From the NCBI RefSeq assembly GCF_000374465.1, contig NZ_KB894528.1, forward strand, positions 919,127-983,126: 64,000 nt of DNA. The letters are read 5' to 3'. Within the stretch, counting starts at the first letter, position 1. Every line of letters begins with the position of its first letter. Position numbers and translations under genes: made by a program. Below the pieces are notes generated by a model. It saw only the letters and a list, made by a program, of their open reading frames with translations. It was not told the DNA's origin and did not search any database. The stretch is from Ahrensia kielensis DSM 5890 (GTDB taxonomy: Bacteria; Pseudomonadota; Alphaproteobacteria; Rhizobiales; Rhizobiaceae). Shown here piece by piece: positions 8,589-17,369 of this stretch.

Positions 8589-9356
8589 TCAAGATTTGCT
8601 AATTTCAATCACAGTTACATCGCAATCAGAACAAATCTGCCCAATCTCATCGTTGGGCAAACGGTCAGTAACAAAGATATCTACCTGTGAGAGATGGCCG
8701 ATGCGAACAGGTGCCGAACGATCAAACTTTGAAGAATCGGCAACAAGCACAACGGTTCGAGCGTTTTGAATAATTGCCTGCGCTACCTTCACCTCACGAA
8801 TATCAAAATCCAGAAGAGAACCATCTACATCTAAAGCTGATGAACCGATGATGGCGTAGTCAACTTTAAACTGCTTGATAAAATCAACAGCCGTTTCACC
8901 AACAATGGCCCCATCGCTAATGCGCACAGCACCACCAGCAATAACAGTTTCAATCTCTGGATATATCCGCAAACTATTGGCAACATTGATGTTATTGGTA
9001 ATAACAAGAAGCTTCTTATGCAAGGACAATGCGGCGCAAACCGCTTCGGTTGTCGTGCCTATATTCACAAACATAGAAGAATTGTTGGGAATAAGATTGG
9101 CAGCGGCTTTACCTATAGCGACCTTTTCATCCGCGGCAATTTGCCTGCGCGCTTCATATTCCAAATTTTCACGTCGGTCGATACTGCGCGCACCGCCATG
9201 AACCCGAACAAGCTTCTTGGTTGAACTAAGATCCCTCAAATCAGCGCGTATCGTTTGCGGTGATGTATCGAACTCTTTGACAAGTTGCTCAACCGATACC
9301 GAACCATTGGTTTTCAGAATATCGAGAATTCTTTGATGTCTATGCCGTGACTGCAC
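8589..9356 (-). CDS. glpR: DeoR-family glycerol-3-phosphate regulon repressor GlpR
   Basis: Transcription regulator of 255 residues. The N-terminal DeoR winged helix (about 3-57) reads RHQRILDILKTNGSVSVEQL and ends in the family hallmark VHGGA. The C-terminal sugar-phosphate sensor domain (75-235) resembles a phosphoglucose-isomerase fold, with NIGTTTEAV and GSSALDVDGSL. The start is a GTG at 9354-9356 with AAGG seven bases upstream. It lies directly in front of glpD and the glycerol importer, which argues for glycerol 3-phosphate as inducer. It probably also controls itself through the inverted repeat at 9386-9404. Confidence 0.88.
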   Translation of the reverse strand: MQSRHRHQRILDILKTNGSVSVEQLVKEFDTSPQTIRADLRDLSSTKKLVRVHGGARSIDRRENLEYEARRQIAADEKVAIGKAAANLIPNNSSMFVNIGTTTEAVCAALSLHKKLLVITNNINVANSLRIYPEIETVIAGGAVRISDGAIVGETAVDFIKQFKVDYAIIGSSALDVDGSLLDFDIREVKVAQAIIQNARTVVLVADSSKFDRSAPVRIGHLSQVDIFVTDRLPNDEIGQICSDCDVTVIEISKS

Positions 9357-9631
9357 TTGTAAACCTTGTCCTTGTGATTTCGGTTCACTTTAAAACGAAA
9401 AGTGTAAACATACTAGCAGTCTATGCGCAGCAGGTTTGAATTGACTCTCATCCCCCTATCAGACCCAATAGTTACACTTCTAAAAATAGAACACTCGACA
9501 AATAACTGCGCGTTTTGGTCACGCTTCTTGTTGCCGCATTGCTGTACTGTTCAAAATAAGCGCATAATGTTGGCGAATTAGCATTTAAAACACAGTACAA
9601 TCACTGATCTCTATGGTTGTTGGAGCAAATA
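9357..9631. other. Divergent glpR/cydA intergenic region
   Basis: About 275 bases between two divergently read genes. I see no credible small gene. It should hold promoters in both directions, and the glpR-proximal end carries the inverted repeat at 9386-9404. I found no clean FNR/FixK box (TTGAT-N4-ATCAA) near cydA, so oxygen control of cydAB is not supported from sequence here. Confidence 0.5.
9386..9404. promoter_or_regulatory. Inverted repeat upstream of glpR with CGAA core
   Basis: CACTTT (9386-9391) and AAAGTG (9399-9404) form six-base arms around a seven-base spacer AAAACGA. The spacer plus right arm contains the same AACGAA core that is repeated four times in front of glpD. It lies about 30 bases upstream of the glpR start, a reasonable place for autorepression. 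Confidence 0.4.
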
Positions 9632-11041
9632 ATGTTTGAAAACCTGTCAGCAGAAATGCTTGCCCGCGTGCAGTTTGCATTCACCATCTCTTTCCATATT
9701 ATTTTCCCCGCATTCTCAATCGGCCTTGCGAGCTACCTTGCTGTATTGAACGCACTTTGGTTGAAAACGAACGACGAGATCTATCTAACCTTATTCAATT
9801 ATTGGAAGAAAATATTCGCGGTTGCCTTCGGCATGGGCGTCGTTTCCGGTATCGTCATGTCCTACCAGTTCGGCACGAACTGGTCTGTGTTCGCTGACAA
9901 GACCGGTCCAATTTTAGGCCCGCTTATGGCCTATGAAGTTCTGTCAGCCTTTTTCCTTGAGGCAGGCTTTCTCGGGATTATGCTTTTTGGCCGAGAACGT
10001 GTCGGCAACGGCCTGCACATGTTCGCAACCGCTATGGTTGCCTTTGGAACGCTCATGTCTGCCACTTGGATTTTATCCGTTAACTCTTGGATGCAGACCC
10101 CCGCAGGCTACAGCATCAATGATATTGGGCAATTTGTGCCAGAAGACTGGTGGTTGATCGTCTTTAATCCGTCATTCCCATACCGTCTTGTCCATATGGT
10201 GCTTGCAGCTTATCTCACAACAGCACTTGTTGTTGGCGGTGTTGGCGCGCTTCATATCCTGCGGAACCGCAAAGACGCATCGGCGCGGCGCATGTTCTCA
10301 ATGGCCATGTGGATGCTTGTTCTTGTCGCCCCAATACAAATATTTGCAGGCGACCTGCATGGCCTTAATACGCTGGAGCATCAGCCCGCCAAAGTCATGG
10401 CAATGGAAGGTCACTTCGAAAGCCATCCAGACGGTGCGCCGCTCATTCTATTTGGCATGCCCAATTCCAAAGAACAACGCGTTGATTATGCGATTGAAAT
10501 TCCGAAACTATCCAGCTTGATCTTAAAGCACGATCTTAACGCCCCATTGGCTGGCCTCGACACGATACCAAAGGCAGACCATCCGCCCGTGGCCATTGTC
10601 TTTTGGAGTTTCCGTGTGATGGTTGGGCTTGGCTTTGCAATGCTTGGCCTCGGTATCTGGAGCCTTTGGCGCAGATTTAGAGGCACATTGTATGAAGGCG
10701 CATGGCTTCAACGCGCTGCAATTGTAATGGGTCCAATGGGATTTGTCGCAGTGCTCGCGGGCTGGGTAACAACAGAGGTCGGCCGCCAACCATTTACAGT
10801 TTATGGTTTGCTTCGCACCAGTGACAGCCTTGCACCCATTGCAGCGCCTGCTGTTGCCGCATCACTCACAGCCTTCATTATCGTATATTTCTTCGTTTTC
10901 GGCGCAGGCACGTTCTATCTATTGCGCATGATGAACAAACCGGCTGGCACAGCTCACCTCGGGCTTCGCGACGGACCTATCCGCAGCGCCGGTATCACGC
11001 CGGTTATGCAATCTAATTCTGACAACCAACCCAAGGCATAA
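9632..11041 (+). CDS. cydA: Cytochrome bd-type quinol oxidase subunit I
   Basis: Subunit I of a terminal oxidase that takes electrons from ubiquinol and reduces O2 to water. It has 469 residues from the ATG at 9632, which is preceded six bases upstream by GGAG; a TTG start five codons earlier is less likely. His22 in TISFHIIFP corresponds to the high-spin heme ligand, and further conserved blocks are FAVAFGMGVVSGIVMSYQFG and SAFFLEAGFLGIMLFG. The quinone-loop region is short, as in the cyanide-insensitive (CioA) subgroup. It is followed by cydB 11 bases later. Confidence 0.92.
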   Translation: MFENLSAEMLARVQFAFTISFHIIFPAFSIGLASYLAVLNALWLKTNDEIYLTLFNYWKKIFAVAFGMGVVSGIVMSYQFGTNWSVFADKTGPILGPLMAYEVLSAFFLEAGFLGIMLFGRERVGNGLHMFATAMVAFGTLMSATWILSVNSWMQTPAGYSINDIGQFVPEDWWLIVFNPSFPYRLVHMVLAAYLTTALVVGGVGALHILRNRKDASARRMFSMAMWMLVLVAPIQIFAGDLHGLNTLEHQPAKVMAMEGHFESHPDGAPLILFGMPNSKEQRVDYAIEIPKLSSLILKHDLNAPLAGLDTIPKADHPPVAIVFWSFRVMVGLGFAMLGLGIWSLWRRFRGTLYEGAWLQRAAIVMGPMGFVAVLAGWVTTEVGRQPFTVYGLLRTSDSLAPIAAPAVAASLTAFIIVYFFVFGAGTFYLLRMMNKPAGTAHLGLRDGPIRSAGITPVMQSNSDNQPKA

Positions 11042-11052
11042 GGAGCCCTAGC

Positions 11053-12054
11053 ATGTTTGAGCTTTCATTTATTTGGGCTGGTATTATTGCCTTTGCCGTT
11101 TTGACTTATGTTATCCTTGATGGGTTCGACCTTGGTGTCGGCATCCTTTTCCCTTTCGCAAAAGGAGAAAAAGAGCGTTCCACGATGATGAACTCCATCG
11201 CGCCGATTTGGGATGGCAACGAGACATGGCTGGTGCTGGGTGGTGGTGGCCTCTTTGCGGTCTTTCCTCTGGCCTATGCCGTGGTCATGCCTGCGCTCTA
11301 CATGCCCATAACTTTAATGCTGCTTGCATTAATTTTCCGCGGTGTCGCTTTTGAATATCGCTGGCGAACCGTGCGCTGGAAACGCGTTTGGGATGTCGCA
11401 TTTTTTGGCGGCTCACTGCTGGCAGCCTTTATGCAAGGCATAGCGCTTGGCGCATTGGTTCAAGGTGTCGAAGTCGCAAACCGTGCTTACGCTGGCGGTT
11501 GGTGGGATTGGCTCAGCCTATTCTCAATCCTAACAGGCTTTGCCGTTGTGGTCGGTTATGCTTTGCTTGGCGCAACATGGCTCATACTCAAGACAGAAGG
11601 CCCACTGCAAGAACAGATGCAGCGATACGCCTATTGGCTCGCTGCTGGCACACTCGCCTTTATTGGCTTGGTTAGCGTTTTAACACCGTTCCAGGACCCG
11701 GTATATTTTCAGCGTTGGTTTAACTTGCCCGGCAGTGTGCTCAGCGCCATCATGCCTGCAGCACTCATCGCAGCAACATTCGCACTTTACTCCGGACTGA
11801 AAACCAAGAAGGACGCACAACCATTTTTGGCAGCTCTTAGTCTGTTTGTTTTATGCTTCATCGGAATTGGTATTAGCTTTTACCCCAATATAATTCCCCC
11901 TAGCCTAACGATCGTTGAAGCAGCGGCTCCTGATTCAAGCCTACTGTTTGCGTTAGTAGGCACCGTAGTTCTGGTGCCGCTTATTCTGGCTTATACAGCT
12001 TACGCATATTGGGTGTTTCGCGGCAAAGTTAATCCTGATGAAGGCTATCATTAA
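11053..12054 (+). CDS. cydB: Cytochrome bd-type quinol oxidase subunit II
   Basis: Subunit II of the bd-type oxidase, 333 residues with eight to nine predicted membrane segments. Conserved features are the N-terminal YVILDGFDLGVGILFPF, the block IAPIWDGNETWLVLGGGGLF and the C-terminal YTAYAYWVFRGKV. It stabilises heme insertion in CydA. The stop codon overlaps the ATG of the next small gene in a TAATG, so the three genes form one translationally coupled unit. Confidence 0.93.
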   Translation: MFELSFIWAGIIAFAVLTYVILDGFDLGVGILFPFAKGEKERSTMMNSIAPIWDGNETWLVLGGGGLFAVFPLAYAVVMPALYMPITLMLLALIFRGVAFEYRWRTVRWKRVWDVAFFGGSLLAAFMQGIALGALVQGVEVANRAYAGGWWDWLSLFSILTGFAVVVGYALLGATWLILKTEGPLQEQMQRYAYWLAAGTLAFIGLVSVLTPFQDPVYFQRWFNLPGSVLSAIMPAALIAATFALYSGLKTKKDAQPFLAALSLFVLCFIGIGISFYPNIIPPSLTIVEAAAPDSSLLFALVGTVVLVPLILAYTAYAYWVFRGKVNPDEGYH

Positions 12055-12161
12055 TGGCCAGTAGCCGCATAAAAAAGCTGGCATGGTTTGCCTTCATATG
12101 GCTTTGCGGTGTGGCGGCCTTAAGCGTCGTCGCTTACGCAATAAAGCTGGTCATCCTGTAG
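12054..12161 (+). CDS. DUF2474-type CydX-like small membrane protein
   Basis: A 35-residue protein read from an ATG that overlaps the cydB stop (TAATG). It has a basic N-terminus (SSRIKK) followed by one hydrophobic helix of about 25 residues (LAWFAFIWLCGVAALSVVAY) and a short C-terminus. Size, topology and position match DUF2474 proteins, which follow cyanide-insensitive bd oxidase genes. They are thought to act like CydX, a single-pass subunit that stabilises the enzyme. It is too short for standard gene callers. Confidence 0.8.
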   Translation: MASSRIKKLAWFAFIWLCGVAALSVVAYAIKLVIL

Positions 12162-12309
12162 ATATGTAAATATCTGTACCAGCTCCTGTTACGCAGGCCA
12201 TGCAATTATGCATAAGCAACTTGCATATATTGCACTGCACAATTGACAGCCATGAGCCTATATAGGTTTCAACGAAACGAAACAATCACCTGAAACAGGA
12301 GAACGGTCC

Positions 12310-12465
12310 ATGAAATTGAAATCAGCTTTTAGCCGTATCGCCGGTGCATTCTCAACACCTACTCGTTATGAGGCAGAGAATTCTTACCTTGAGCGCTCTA
12401 TTTCACTGGCAGATTTGGAACGCCGTCAGAACGAAATCGCGCGCGGCAAATTCCGCAACTACTAA
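12310..12465 (+). CDS. DUF3563-family small protein
   Basis: A 51-residue charged protein, preceded by an AGGAG-type site (CAGGAGAACGGTCC). It has a short amphipathic N-terminus (KLKSAFSRIAGAF), then the pattern ENSYLERSISLADLERR followed by a basic C-terminus RGKFRNY. This Tyr-Leu...Asp-Leu-Glu-Arg-Arg pattern resembles DUF3563, small proteins found in rhizobia and relatives with no known function. It stands alone between cydABX and cckA and ends in a strong terminator, so it is a free-standing transcription unit. It could regulate or bind another protein; nothing further can be said. Confidence 0.75.
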   Translation: MKLKSAFSRIAGAFSTPTRYEAENSYLERSISLADLERRQNEIARGKFRNY

Positions 12466-12492
12466 GAATTTTTGAATAACTTCCAGTAACTA

Positions 12493-12523
12493 CGCCCGAG
12501 GTTAACGCCTCGGGCGTTTTTTT
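12493..12523 (+). terminator. Strong rho-independent terminator
   Basis: A perfect nine-base-pair GC-rich stem (CGCCCGAGG with CCTCGGGCG) around a six-base loop TTAACG is followed by seven T. It lies 28 bases after the DUF3563 stop and just before the convergent cckA stop. Confidence 0.9.
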
Positions 12524-12537
12524 ATTCGCTAGCAAGG

Positions 12538-15144
12538 CTAGTCATCGCTTTCGAGCGTTTCTTTCACAACTGTCGCAAGCTGCTTGAGCGAGAATGGTTT
12601 TGGCAAGAAGCCAAACTTTGCCCCTTCAGGCAGATTTTTCGAGAATGCGTCTTCGGCATATCCTGAAACGAAAACAAATTTCACATTTGGATAATCTTTG
12701 ATCACTTCACGCAGGAGTGAAGGACCGTCCATCTCTGGCATTACCACATCGGAAACAATGATATCGACTTTCCCGTCCAGTTCTTCGAGAACGTCTAGCG
12801 CCTCCATACCATCACCAGCCTCATGCACAGTATAACCGCGCGATGTCAGGGCACGAATGCCGCCCATGCGAACAGCATCTTCATCTTCCACCAACAAGAC
12901 AGTGGCTGAACCGGAAAGGTCTTGTTTTTTCTCTGCCTTCGCATCTGCTGGTTTAGGCTTAGCCAATTCCTCTTCACTTGGCACATAACGTGGCAAGAAG
13001 ATGCGGAACGTTGTTCCCTCGCCTATCTCTGAATCAGCATAGATATAACCGCCTGTTTGCTTGATGATGCCATAGACCATCGACAGCCCTAGGCCGGTTC
13101 CTTTGCCAACTTCCTTGGTTGTAAAGAAAGGCTCAAAAATTTTCTCAAGCACATCAGGATCAATACCAGTGCCGCTATCGCGAACATCAATCATCACATA
13201 ATCATCTGTTTCCAGTCCGCGATAATCAAGTTCAGCAATCTCATCTGCACTCATATTGCGGCTGGAAACGGTAAGATCACCACCATCTGGCATCGCATCA
13301 CGCGCGTTTACCGTCAAATTGACAATAACTTGCTCGAATTGGCCAAGATCAACTTTAACCGGCCATAGGTCGCGCCCATGATCGATAGTCAAATGGATCG
13401 TGTTCCCGATGAGACGAGACAACAGCATACGCAAATCAGCCAGAACATCCGTCAAAGACAGAACTTCTGGACGCAAAGTCTGACGACGCGAGAATGCAAG
13501 CAATTGGCGCACCAGTGATGCAGCACGGTTCGCATTTTGCTTAATATTCATTATGTCTGGGAAAGACGGGTCCGTGGGGCGATGGTTTGTAAGCAACAAA
13601 TCCGAAGCCATAATGATAGCGGTCAGCACGTTATTAAAGTCATGCGCGATACCACCTGCCAATTGGCCAACAGCTTGCATTTTCTGACTTTGAGCCATTT
13701 GGCCCTCAAGTGCCTTTTGTTCGGTCGTGTCCATCGCATAGACGATAGCCGCCTCTTCGCTGGCTTGATCCCCCTCAAGGCCAGCAACGCGCGCCACCGC
13801 ATTTACAAACACACGAATATGCTTTTCTTCCCGTGCATTATCAGTCGTCAGAACCGTGTCGAGCGGCTCGATATTAACTTGGTTTTGTCGTGCCGCTTCA
13901 AAGATTTTTTCAAAGCGCAGCTGATCACGCTCATGCACAAATTCTTCAAACTTCACACGTCGGTTCAGCTCATCACTATCAGCAGCGGTGCCAAACAAGC
14001 TGGCAAAAGAAGCATTGGTTCTGATAATCCGACCATCTCCATCAATCGCAGCAATCGCCATCGGGGTGGAATTGAAGAAACGTGTAAAACGTAGCTCTGC
14101 ACTACGTAGATCTTGTGATTCGTTATCACCTTCGGTTCGATTAATCACAATCGTTCGTGACTGGGCAGCAACACCATCTGAATGAGTTTGCGCTCTATGT
14201 ATAAGTTGAACAGGCAAACGCTCGCCGGAGCTAGCCGCCAAATCCAAATCGAGCATAGCGGTACGTATTTTGCCAGGCTCAGCTTTAATCGCATTGATAA
14301 GCTGAAGCCCCTCTTCACTCAAAATATCATCTGTTCCAACAGAACCGGCACTAAAAGAGACAAGATCAATACCAAGCCATTCAGCAAGGGTCGCATTTAG
14401 ATATTGAACGCGGTTATTTGAATCAGATGAAAAGAAACCGACAGGCGCACGATCAAGATGATCAATCGCTTTTTGCAATTCTAGGAAATATTGCTCCTGC
14501 GCGTCACGCTCTTTGGAAATATCGCTTAAGCGCCAAACCTTCATCGCAGTTCCATTTGGCGCCGCCATGGTACGAACAGTGGCTCTATACCAATGAGCTT
14601 CCATCTGCTTTCCATCAAGGCTCGCAGGCAGACGAAACTCTTCATTAGAATCAACTGTTTTGTGGGCGTCATTAGCTAAGCGATAAAGGGCATTCGCAGC
14701 GTCTTCATGGCGCGAAAGAACATTTTCAAGCGTGTTTAAGTCAACACTTTCTGTAACGCCTGTTAATTTGCCGTAAGCTGAGTTGGCATAAACGATCGAA
14801 TTATCACTATCCGTGATGCAAATGCCATCATCCAAACTATTGAGAAACGTGTCACCAATATCGTCATTTTGCTTCAAGCCGCCAAATTCGACCAAACCGA
14901 TGACGAGCGCAAAAAGAAAAAAGACCCCAATCATCGCCAGAACACCCAGCAAACCTAGGAGAAACCCTTCATTGATCGTATCTCGAAAAAAAGCGAGAAA
15001 GCCGAAGCTAATAAGCAGGACTGCAGCCAACATTGTAAGTCGAATGAACGCGGTCGGCTGATTTTTACGATAAACAAGCGGTTCACTGCTTTTTACCGTC
15101 GATTTACGTCCCAACATAAAATTCCCCAAAACACCCACATTCAT
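12538..15144 (-). CDS. cckA: Cell-cycle hybrid histidine kinase CckA
   Basis: Hybrid sensor kinase of 868 residues, the CckA architecture. Two membrane segments lie at about 33-53 and 61-84. PAS-like domains follow (about 100-210, 225-330 and 350-475). The H-box is GGIAHDFNN with His501, the N-box Asn609/Asn613, the G1 box DSGTG (656-660) and the G2 box GKGTGLGL (680-687). A C-terminal receiver has its phospho-acceptor at Asp799 ([12 protein letters not shown]). In alphaproteobacteria CckA feeds phosphate through ChpT to the cell-cycle regulators CtrA and CpdR and switches between kinase and phosphatase. It faces the FliO-like gene across a 126-base divergent gap. CtrA and ChpT are not in this window. 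Confidence 0.92.
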   Translation of the reverse strand: MNVGVLGNFMLGRKSTVKSSEPLVYRKNQPTAFIRLTMLAAVLLISFGFLAFFRDTINEGFLLGLLGVLAMIGVFFLFALVIGLVEFGGLKQNDDIGDTFLNSLDDGICITDSDNSIVYANSAYGKLTGVTESVDLNTLENVLSRHEDAANALYRLANDAHKTVDSNEEFRLPASLDGKQMEAHWYRATVRTMAAPNGTAMKVWRLSDISKERDAQEQYFLELQKAIDHLDRAPVGFFSSDSNNRVQYLNATLAEWLGIDLVSFSAGSVGTDDILSEEGLQLINAIKAEPGKIRTAMLDLDLAASSGERLPVQLIHRAQTHSDGVAAQSRTIVINRTEGDNESQDLRSAELRFTRFFNSTPMAIAAIDGDGRIIRTNASFASLFGTAADSDELNRRVKFEEFVHERDQLRFEKIFEAARQNQVNIEPLDTVLTTDNAREEKHIRVFVNAVARVAGLEGDQASEEAAIVYAMDTTEQKALEGQMAQSQKMQAVGQLAGGIAHDFNNVLTAIIMASDLLLTNHRPTDPSFPDIMNIKQNANRAASLVRQLLAFSRRQTLRPEVLSLTDVLADLRMLLSRLIGNTIHLTIDHGRDLWPVKVDLGQFEQVIVNLTVNARDAMPDGGDLTVSSRNMSADEIAELDYRGLETDDYVMIDVRDSGTGIDPDVLEKIFEPFFTTKEVGKGTGLGLSMVYGIIKQTGGYIYADSEIGEGTTFRIFLPRYVPSEEELAKPKPADAKAEKKQDLSGSATVLLVEDEDAVRMGGIRALTSRGYTVHEAGDGMEALDVLEELDGKVDIIVSDVVMPEMDGPSLLREVIKDYPNVKFVFVSGYAEDAFSKNLPEGAKFGFLPKPFSLKQLATVVKETLESDD

Positions 15145-15270
15145 TTCTTATAGCTTGAATCATAAAGCTGTGAGGCGCAAAAGCCCCTTATCCATAAAAA
15201 TTTGTAAACAGTCAGACATCTTGATAGCAATTGCTGACTTAAGAACTTCAGGCAAGAAAGGATTTCATTC

Positions 15271-16098
15271 ATGTTTGAATGGTTAGCCGAGCAATTTGGT
15301 GAGCAAACTGCGCTCATTATATATTATTTCGTTATTTTTGTCGCGCTAATCATTGCGGTATTTATCCTTCGTTGGATTTGGAAAACGATGTCAGGCGGCA
15401 CTTTCGTGCACGGCGCAAAGAGTGAGCGCCGCCTTGCTGTTGTTGATGCAACAGCTGTGGACAGCCGCAGACGTTTGGTTCTGGTGCGCCGTGACAATGT
15501 CGAGCATCTCGTGATGATCGGCGGCATGAGCGATGTACTGATTGAAAGCAACATTGGTGAACGCAAAACATCGCCTGCACCGCAGCGCGAAGAGAGAGCC
15601 GCTAAAGTTCGCTCGCCAGAGAGCAATAAAGCGGCACCTGTTGCGGCAGCGCCTATATCAGCAGCAGCGGCAGCCGTGACACCTATCGCTTCTAATTCTC
15701 CGCGAGCAAAAGAGCCAGAACCAGCGGTTGAAACACTTGTTACTTCAGTGCCTGACGTAAGCCATGAGGCGCCCCCAACGATAGAACCTCAAGTCCAACC
15801 TTCGACACCAACAACCATAACCCCACCTGCTCCACTGGTTAAAGAGCCCCAAAAACTTGAACCAATGATTGAAGTTGCTGCAAATGAAGCGTTCAGTGAA
15901 CACGATTTCGACCTTGATATTTCAGCCAGTGATTTGACCGCAGGCATCGAAAAACCTTCCCGCACGGTCAATACGTTTGAACCAACGGTGGATTTTCCCT
16001 CAGACAAAAGCGAGCGCGCTAATGATGATGAAGCGCGAGAACCAATGGAAGATGAAATGGAAGCCTTGCTCAACAAGCTAACAAGCTCTGATAAGTAA
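15271..16098 (+). CDS. FliO-like single-pass membrane protein
   Basis: Protein of 275 residues with one N-terminal membrane helix (about 14-36). A basic cytoplasmic block follows, RRLAVVDATAVDSRRRLVLV then NVEHLVMIGG, which resembles the conserved core of flagellar export protein FliO. The remaining 170 residues are a low-complexity Ala/Pro/Glu-rich tail ending in an acidic stretch. No other flagellar gene is nearby, and rhizobial genomes carry such FliO-like proteins beside cckA, so a flagellar role is uncertain. A bidirectional terminator follows at 16106-16134. Confidence 0.65.
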   Translation: MFEWLAEQFGEQTALIIYYFVIFVALIIAVFILRWIWKTMSGGTFVHGAKSERRLAVVDATAVDSRRRLVLVRRDNVEHLVMIGGMSDVLIESNIGERKTSPAPQREERAAKVRSPESNKAAPVAAAPISAAAAAVTPIASNSPRAKEPEPAVETLVTSVPDVSHEAPPTIEPQVQPSTPTTITPPAPLVKEPQKLEPMIEVAANEAFSEHDFDLDISASDLTAGIEKPSRTVNTFEPTVDFPSDKSERANDDEAREPMEDEMEALLNKLTSSDK

Positions 16099-16105
16099 AC
16101 ATAAT

Positions 16106-16134
16106 AAAGCCCGCCGAAACATTCAGCGGGCTTT
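16106..16134. terminator. Bidirectional terminator between FliO-like gene and dksA
   Basis: AAAGCCCGC (16106-16114) pairs with GCGGGCTTT (16126-16134) around an 11-base loop. ATTTTTT follows on the plus strand and an A-rich stretch precedes it, so it can serve both convergent genes. Confidence 0.85.
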
Positions 16135-16158
16135 ATTTTTTAGCTAAATATCTAACGC

Positions 16159-16578
16159 TTAATCGTCACGATAAACTTTTTCGCGGCGCTCATGGCGTTC
16201 TTGCGCTTCAAGAGACAAAGTTGCGATTGGACGAGCATCAAGCCGTTTAACTCCAATCGGATCACCTGTTTCTTCACAATAGCCGTAAGTGCCATCATCA
16301 ATACGTCGCAATGCTGAATCAATTTTATTAATCAGCTTACGTTGACGGTCGCGTGCTCGCAGCTCGATAGACCGATCAGATTCAGAAGATGCTCTATCAG
16401 CAACATCTGGATGATTCGAACTTTCACGCTGCAAATGATCTATAGTTTCGCGTGATTCACGCAAAAGATCAGCACGCCACTTCACTAACTTATCTCGAAA
16501 ATATGCCCGCATCCGATCATTCATGAACGGTTCTTTATCGTCGGGGAAATAATCCGCAATGCGAATTTCGTCTGCCAT
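16159..16578 (-). CDS. dksA: RNA polymerase-binding transcription factor DksA
   Basis: A 139-residue DksA/TraR protein that binds the RNA polymerase secondary channel with ppGpp. A coiled coil fills about residues 30-95, with the acidic tip residues Asp58 and Asp61 in PDVADRASSES. The C-terminal finger keeps only one cysteine (Cys101, YGYCEETGDPIGVKRL); the other three zinc ligands of E. coli DksA are absent. This zinc-independent form is usual in alphaproteobacteria and resembles DksA2. The C-terminal ARPIATLSLEAQERHE helix is well conserved. Confidence 0.93.
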   Translation of the reverse strand: MADEIRIADYFPDDKEPFMNDRMRAYFRDKLVKWRADLLRESRETIDHLQRESSNHPDVADRASSESDRSIELRARDRQRKLINKIDSALRRIDDGTYGYCEETGDPIGVKRLDARPIATLSLEAQERHERREKVYRDD

Positions 16579-16773
16579 TCACTTACTCCCAGCAAATCGA
16601 TATTGGGCGGTGTATACTCATAGCTTAGCTATGGAACAAGTGAAGATTGAGTGAAAATGATTCTAAGCTTTATTCTCACACAACATTTGCGGGTCACAGT
16701 TCACAAATGTTAATTGAAATCTGATATTATAACGTCTATCGATTGACTATAATTTAAGCAGGATAAGAACCAT

Positions 16774-17280
16774 ATGAGCCGACTCTTTCTGTTTCGTCAC
16801 GCAAAAGCGAGTTGGGCTGAGCCTGGCATGCGGGATTTCAACAGAAAGCTATCGCCAGAAGGCATCGAAGAAGCTCAACGCATCGGTGTCGCATTGCGCA
16901 AGCGTGGTCTTATTCCAACTCAGATTATCTGTTCCGCCGCTGACCGGGCGCGTGAAACCTTTGACGCTATCGATCAAAATGATGGCTGGCGCGAAAATGT
17001 CACCTTCACAGACACACTCTATTCTACGGATGCCCCCGGCTATCTGGAAGTTGCGTCTGAAATGGGACATGATGGCGATCTGATGTTAATCGGCCATAAC
17101 CCGATGCTTGAAGATCTTGCCATCGCATTGGGTCAAACAGGCAATGACGAAGCTTACACCCATATCAATATGGGATTTGGCACAGCCTGCGTCGCAATAT
17201 TAAAATTCGACGGCCCTATGAGTAATATTCAAGAAACAAAGTGGACGCTGGAAGATTATTTGCGACCACGCGATTTGTAA
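16774..17280 (+). CDS. sixA: SixA-type phosphohistidine phosphatase
   Basis: Histidine phosphatase of 168 residues. The catalytic motif LFRHAKASW sits at residues 5-13 (Arg-His), and the second histidine is in MLIGHNPMLEDLA. SixA proteins remove phosphate from histidine, classically from the Hpt domain of ArcB or from nitrogen-PTS NPr. It stands as a single gene, divergent from dksA across 195 bases. A target among nearby phosphorelay proteins (CckA, or the Hpt protein at 22759-23142) is conceivable but inferred from position only. Confidence 0.85.
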   Translation: MSRLFLFRHAKASWAEPGMRDFNRKLSPEGIEEAQRIGVALRKRGLIPTQIICSAADRARETFDAIDQNDGWRENVTFTDTLYSTDAPGYLEVASEMGHDGDLMLIGHNPMLEDLAIALGQTGNDEAYTHINMGFGTACVAILKFDGPMSNIQETKWTLEDYLRPRDL

Positions 17281-17369
17281 CGCTTAATCATTATAGCAAT
17301 TACTTTTTGAAATGTGCCCATAGTGTAACTACTTTATAAGAAGGTTGTTTTTACGTTTGTGCACAAAGG

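Noticed and set aside
13537-14094. A 185-codon open frame antisense to cckA
   Set aside because: It lies wholly within the PAS/kinase coding region of cckA and encodes no recognisable protein.
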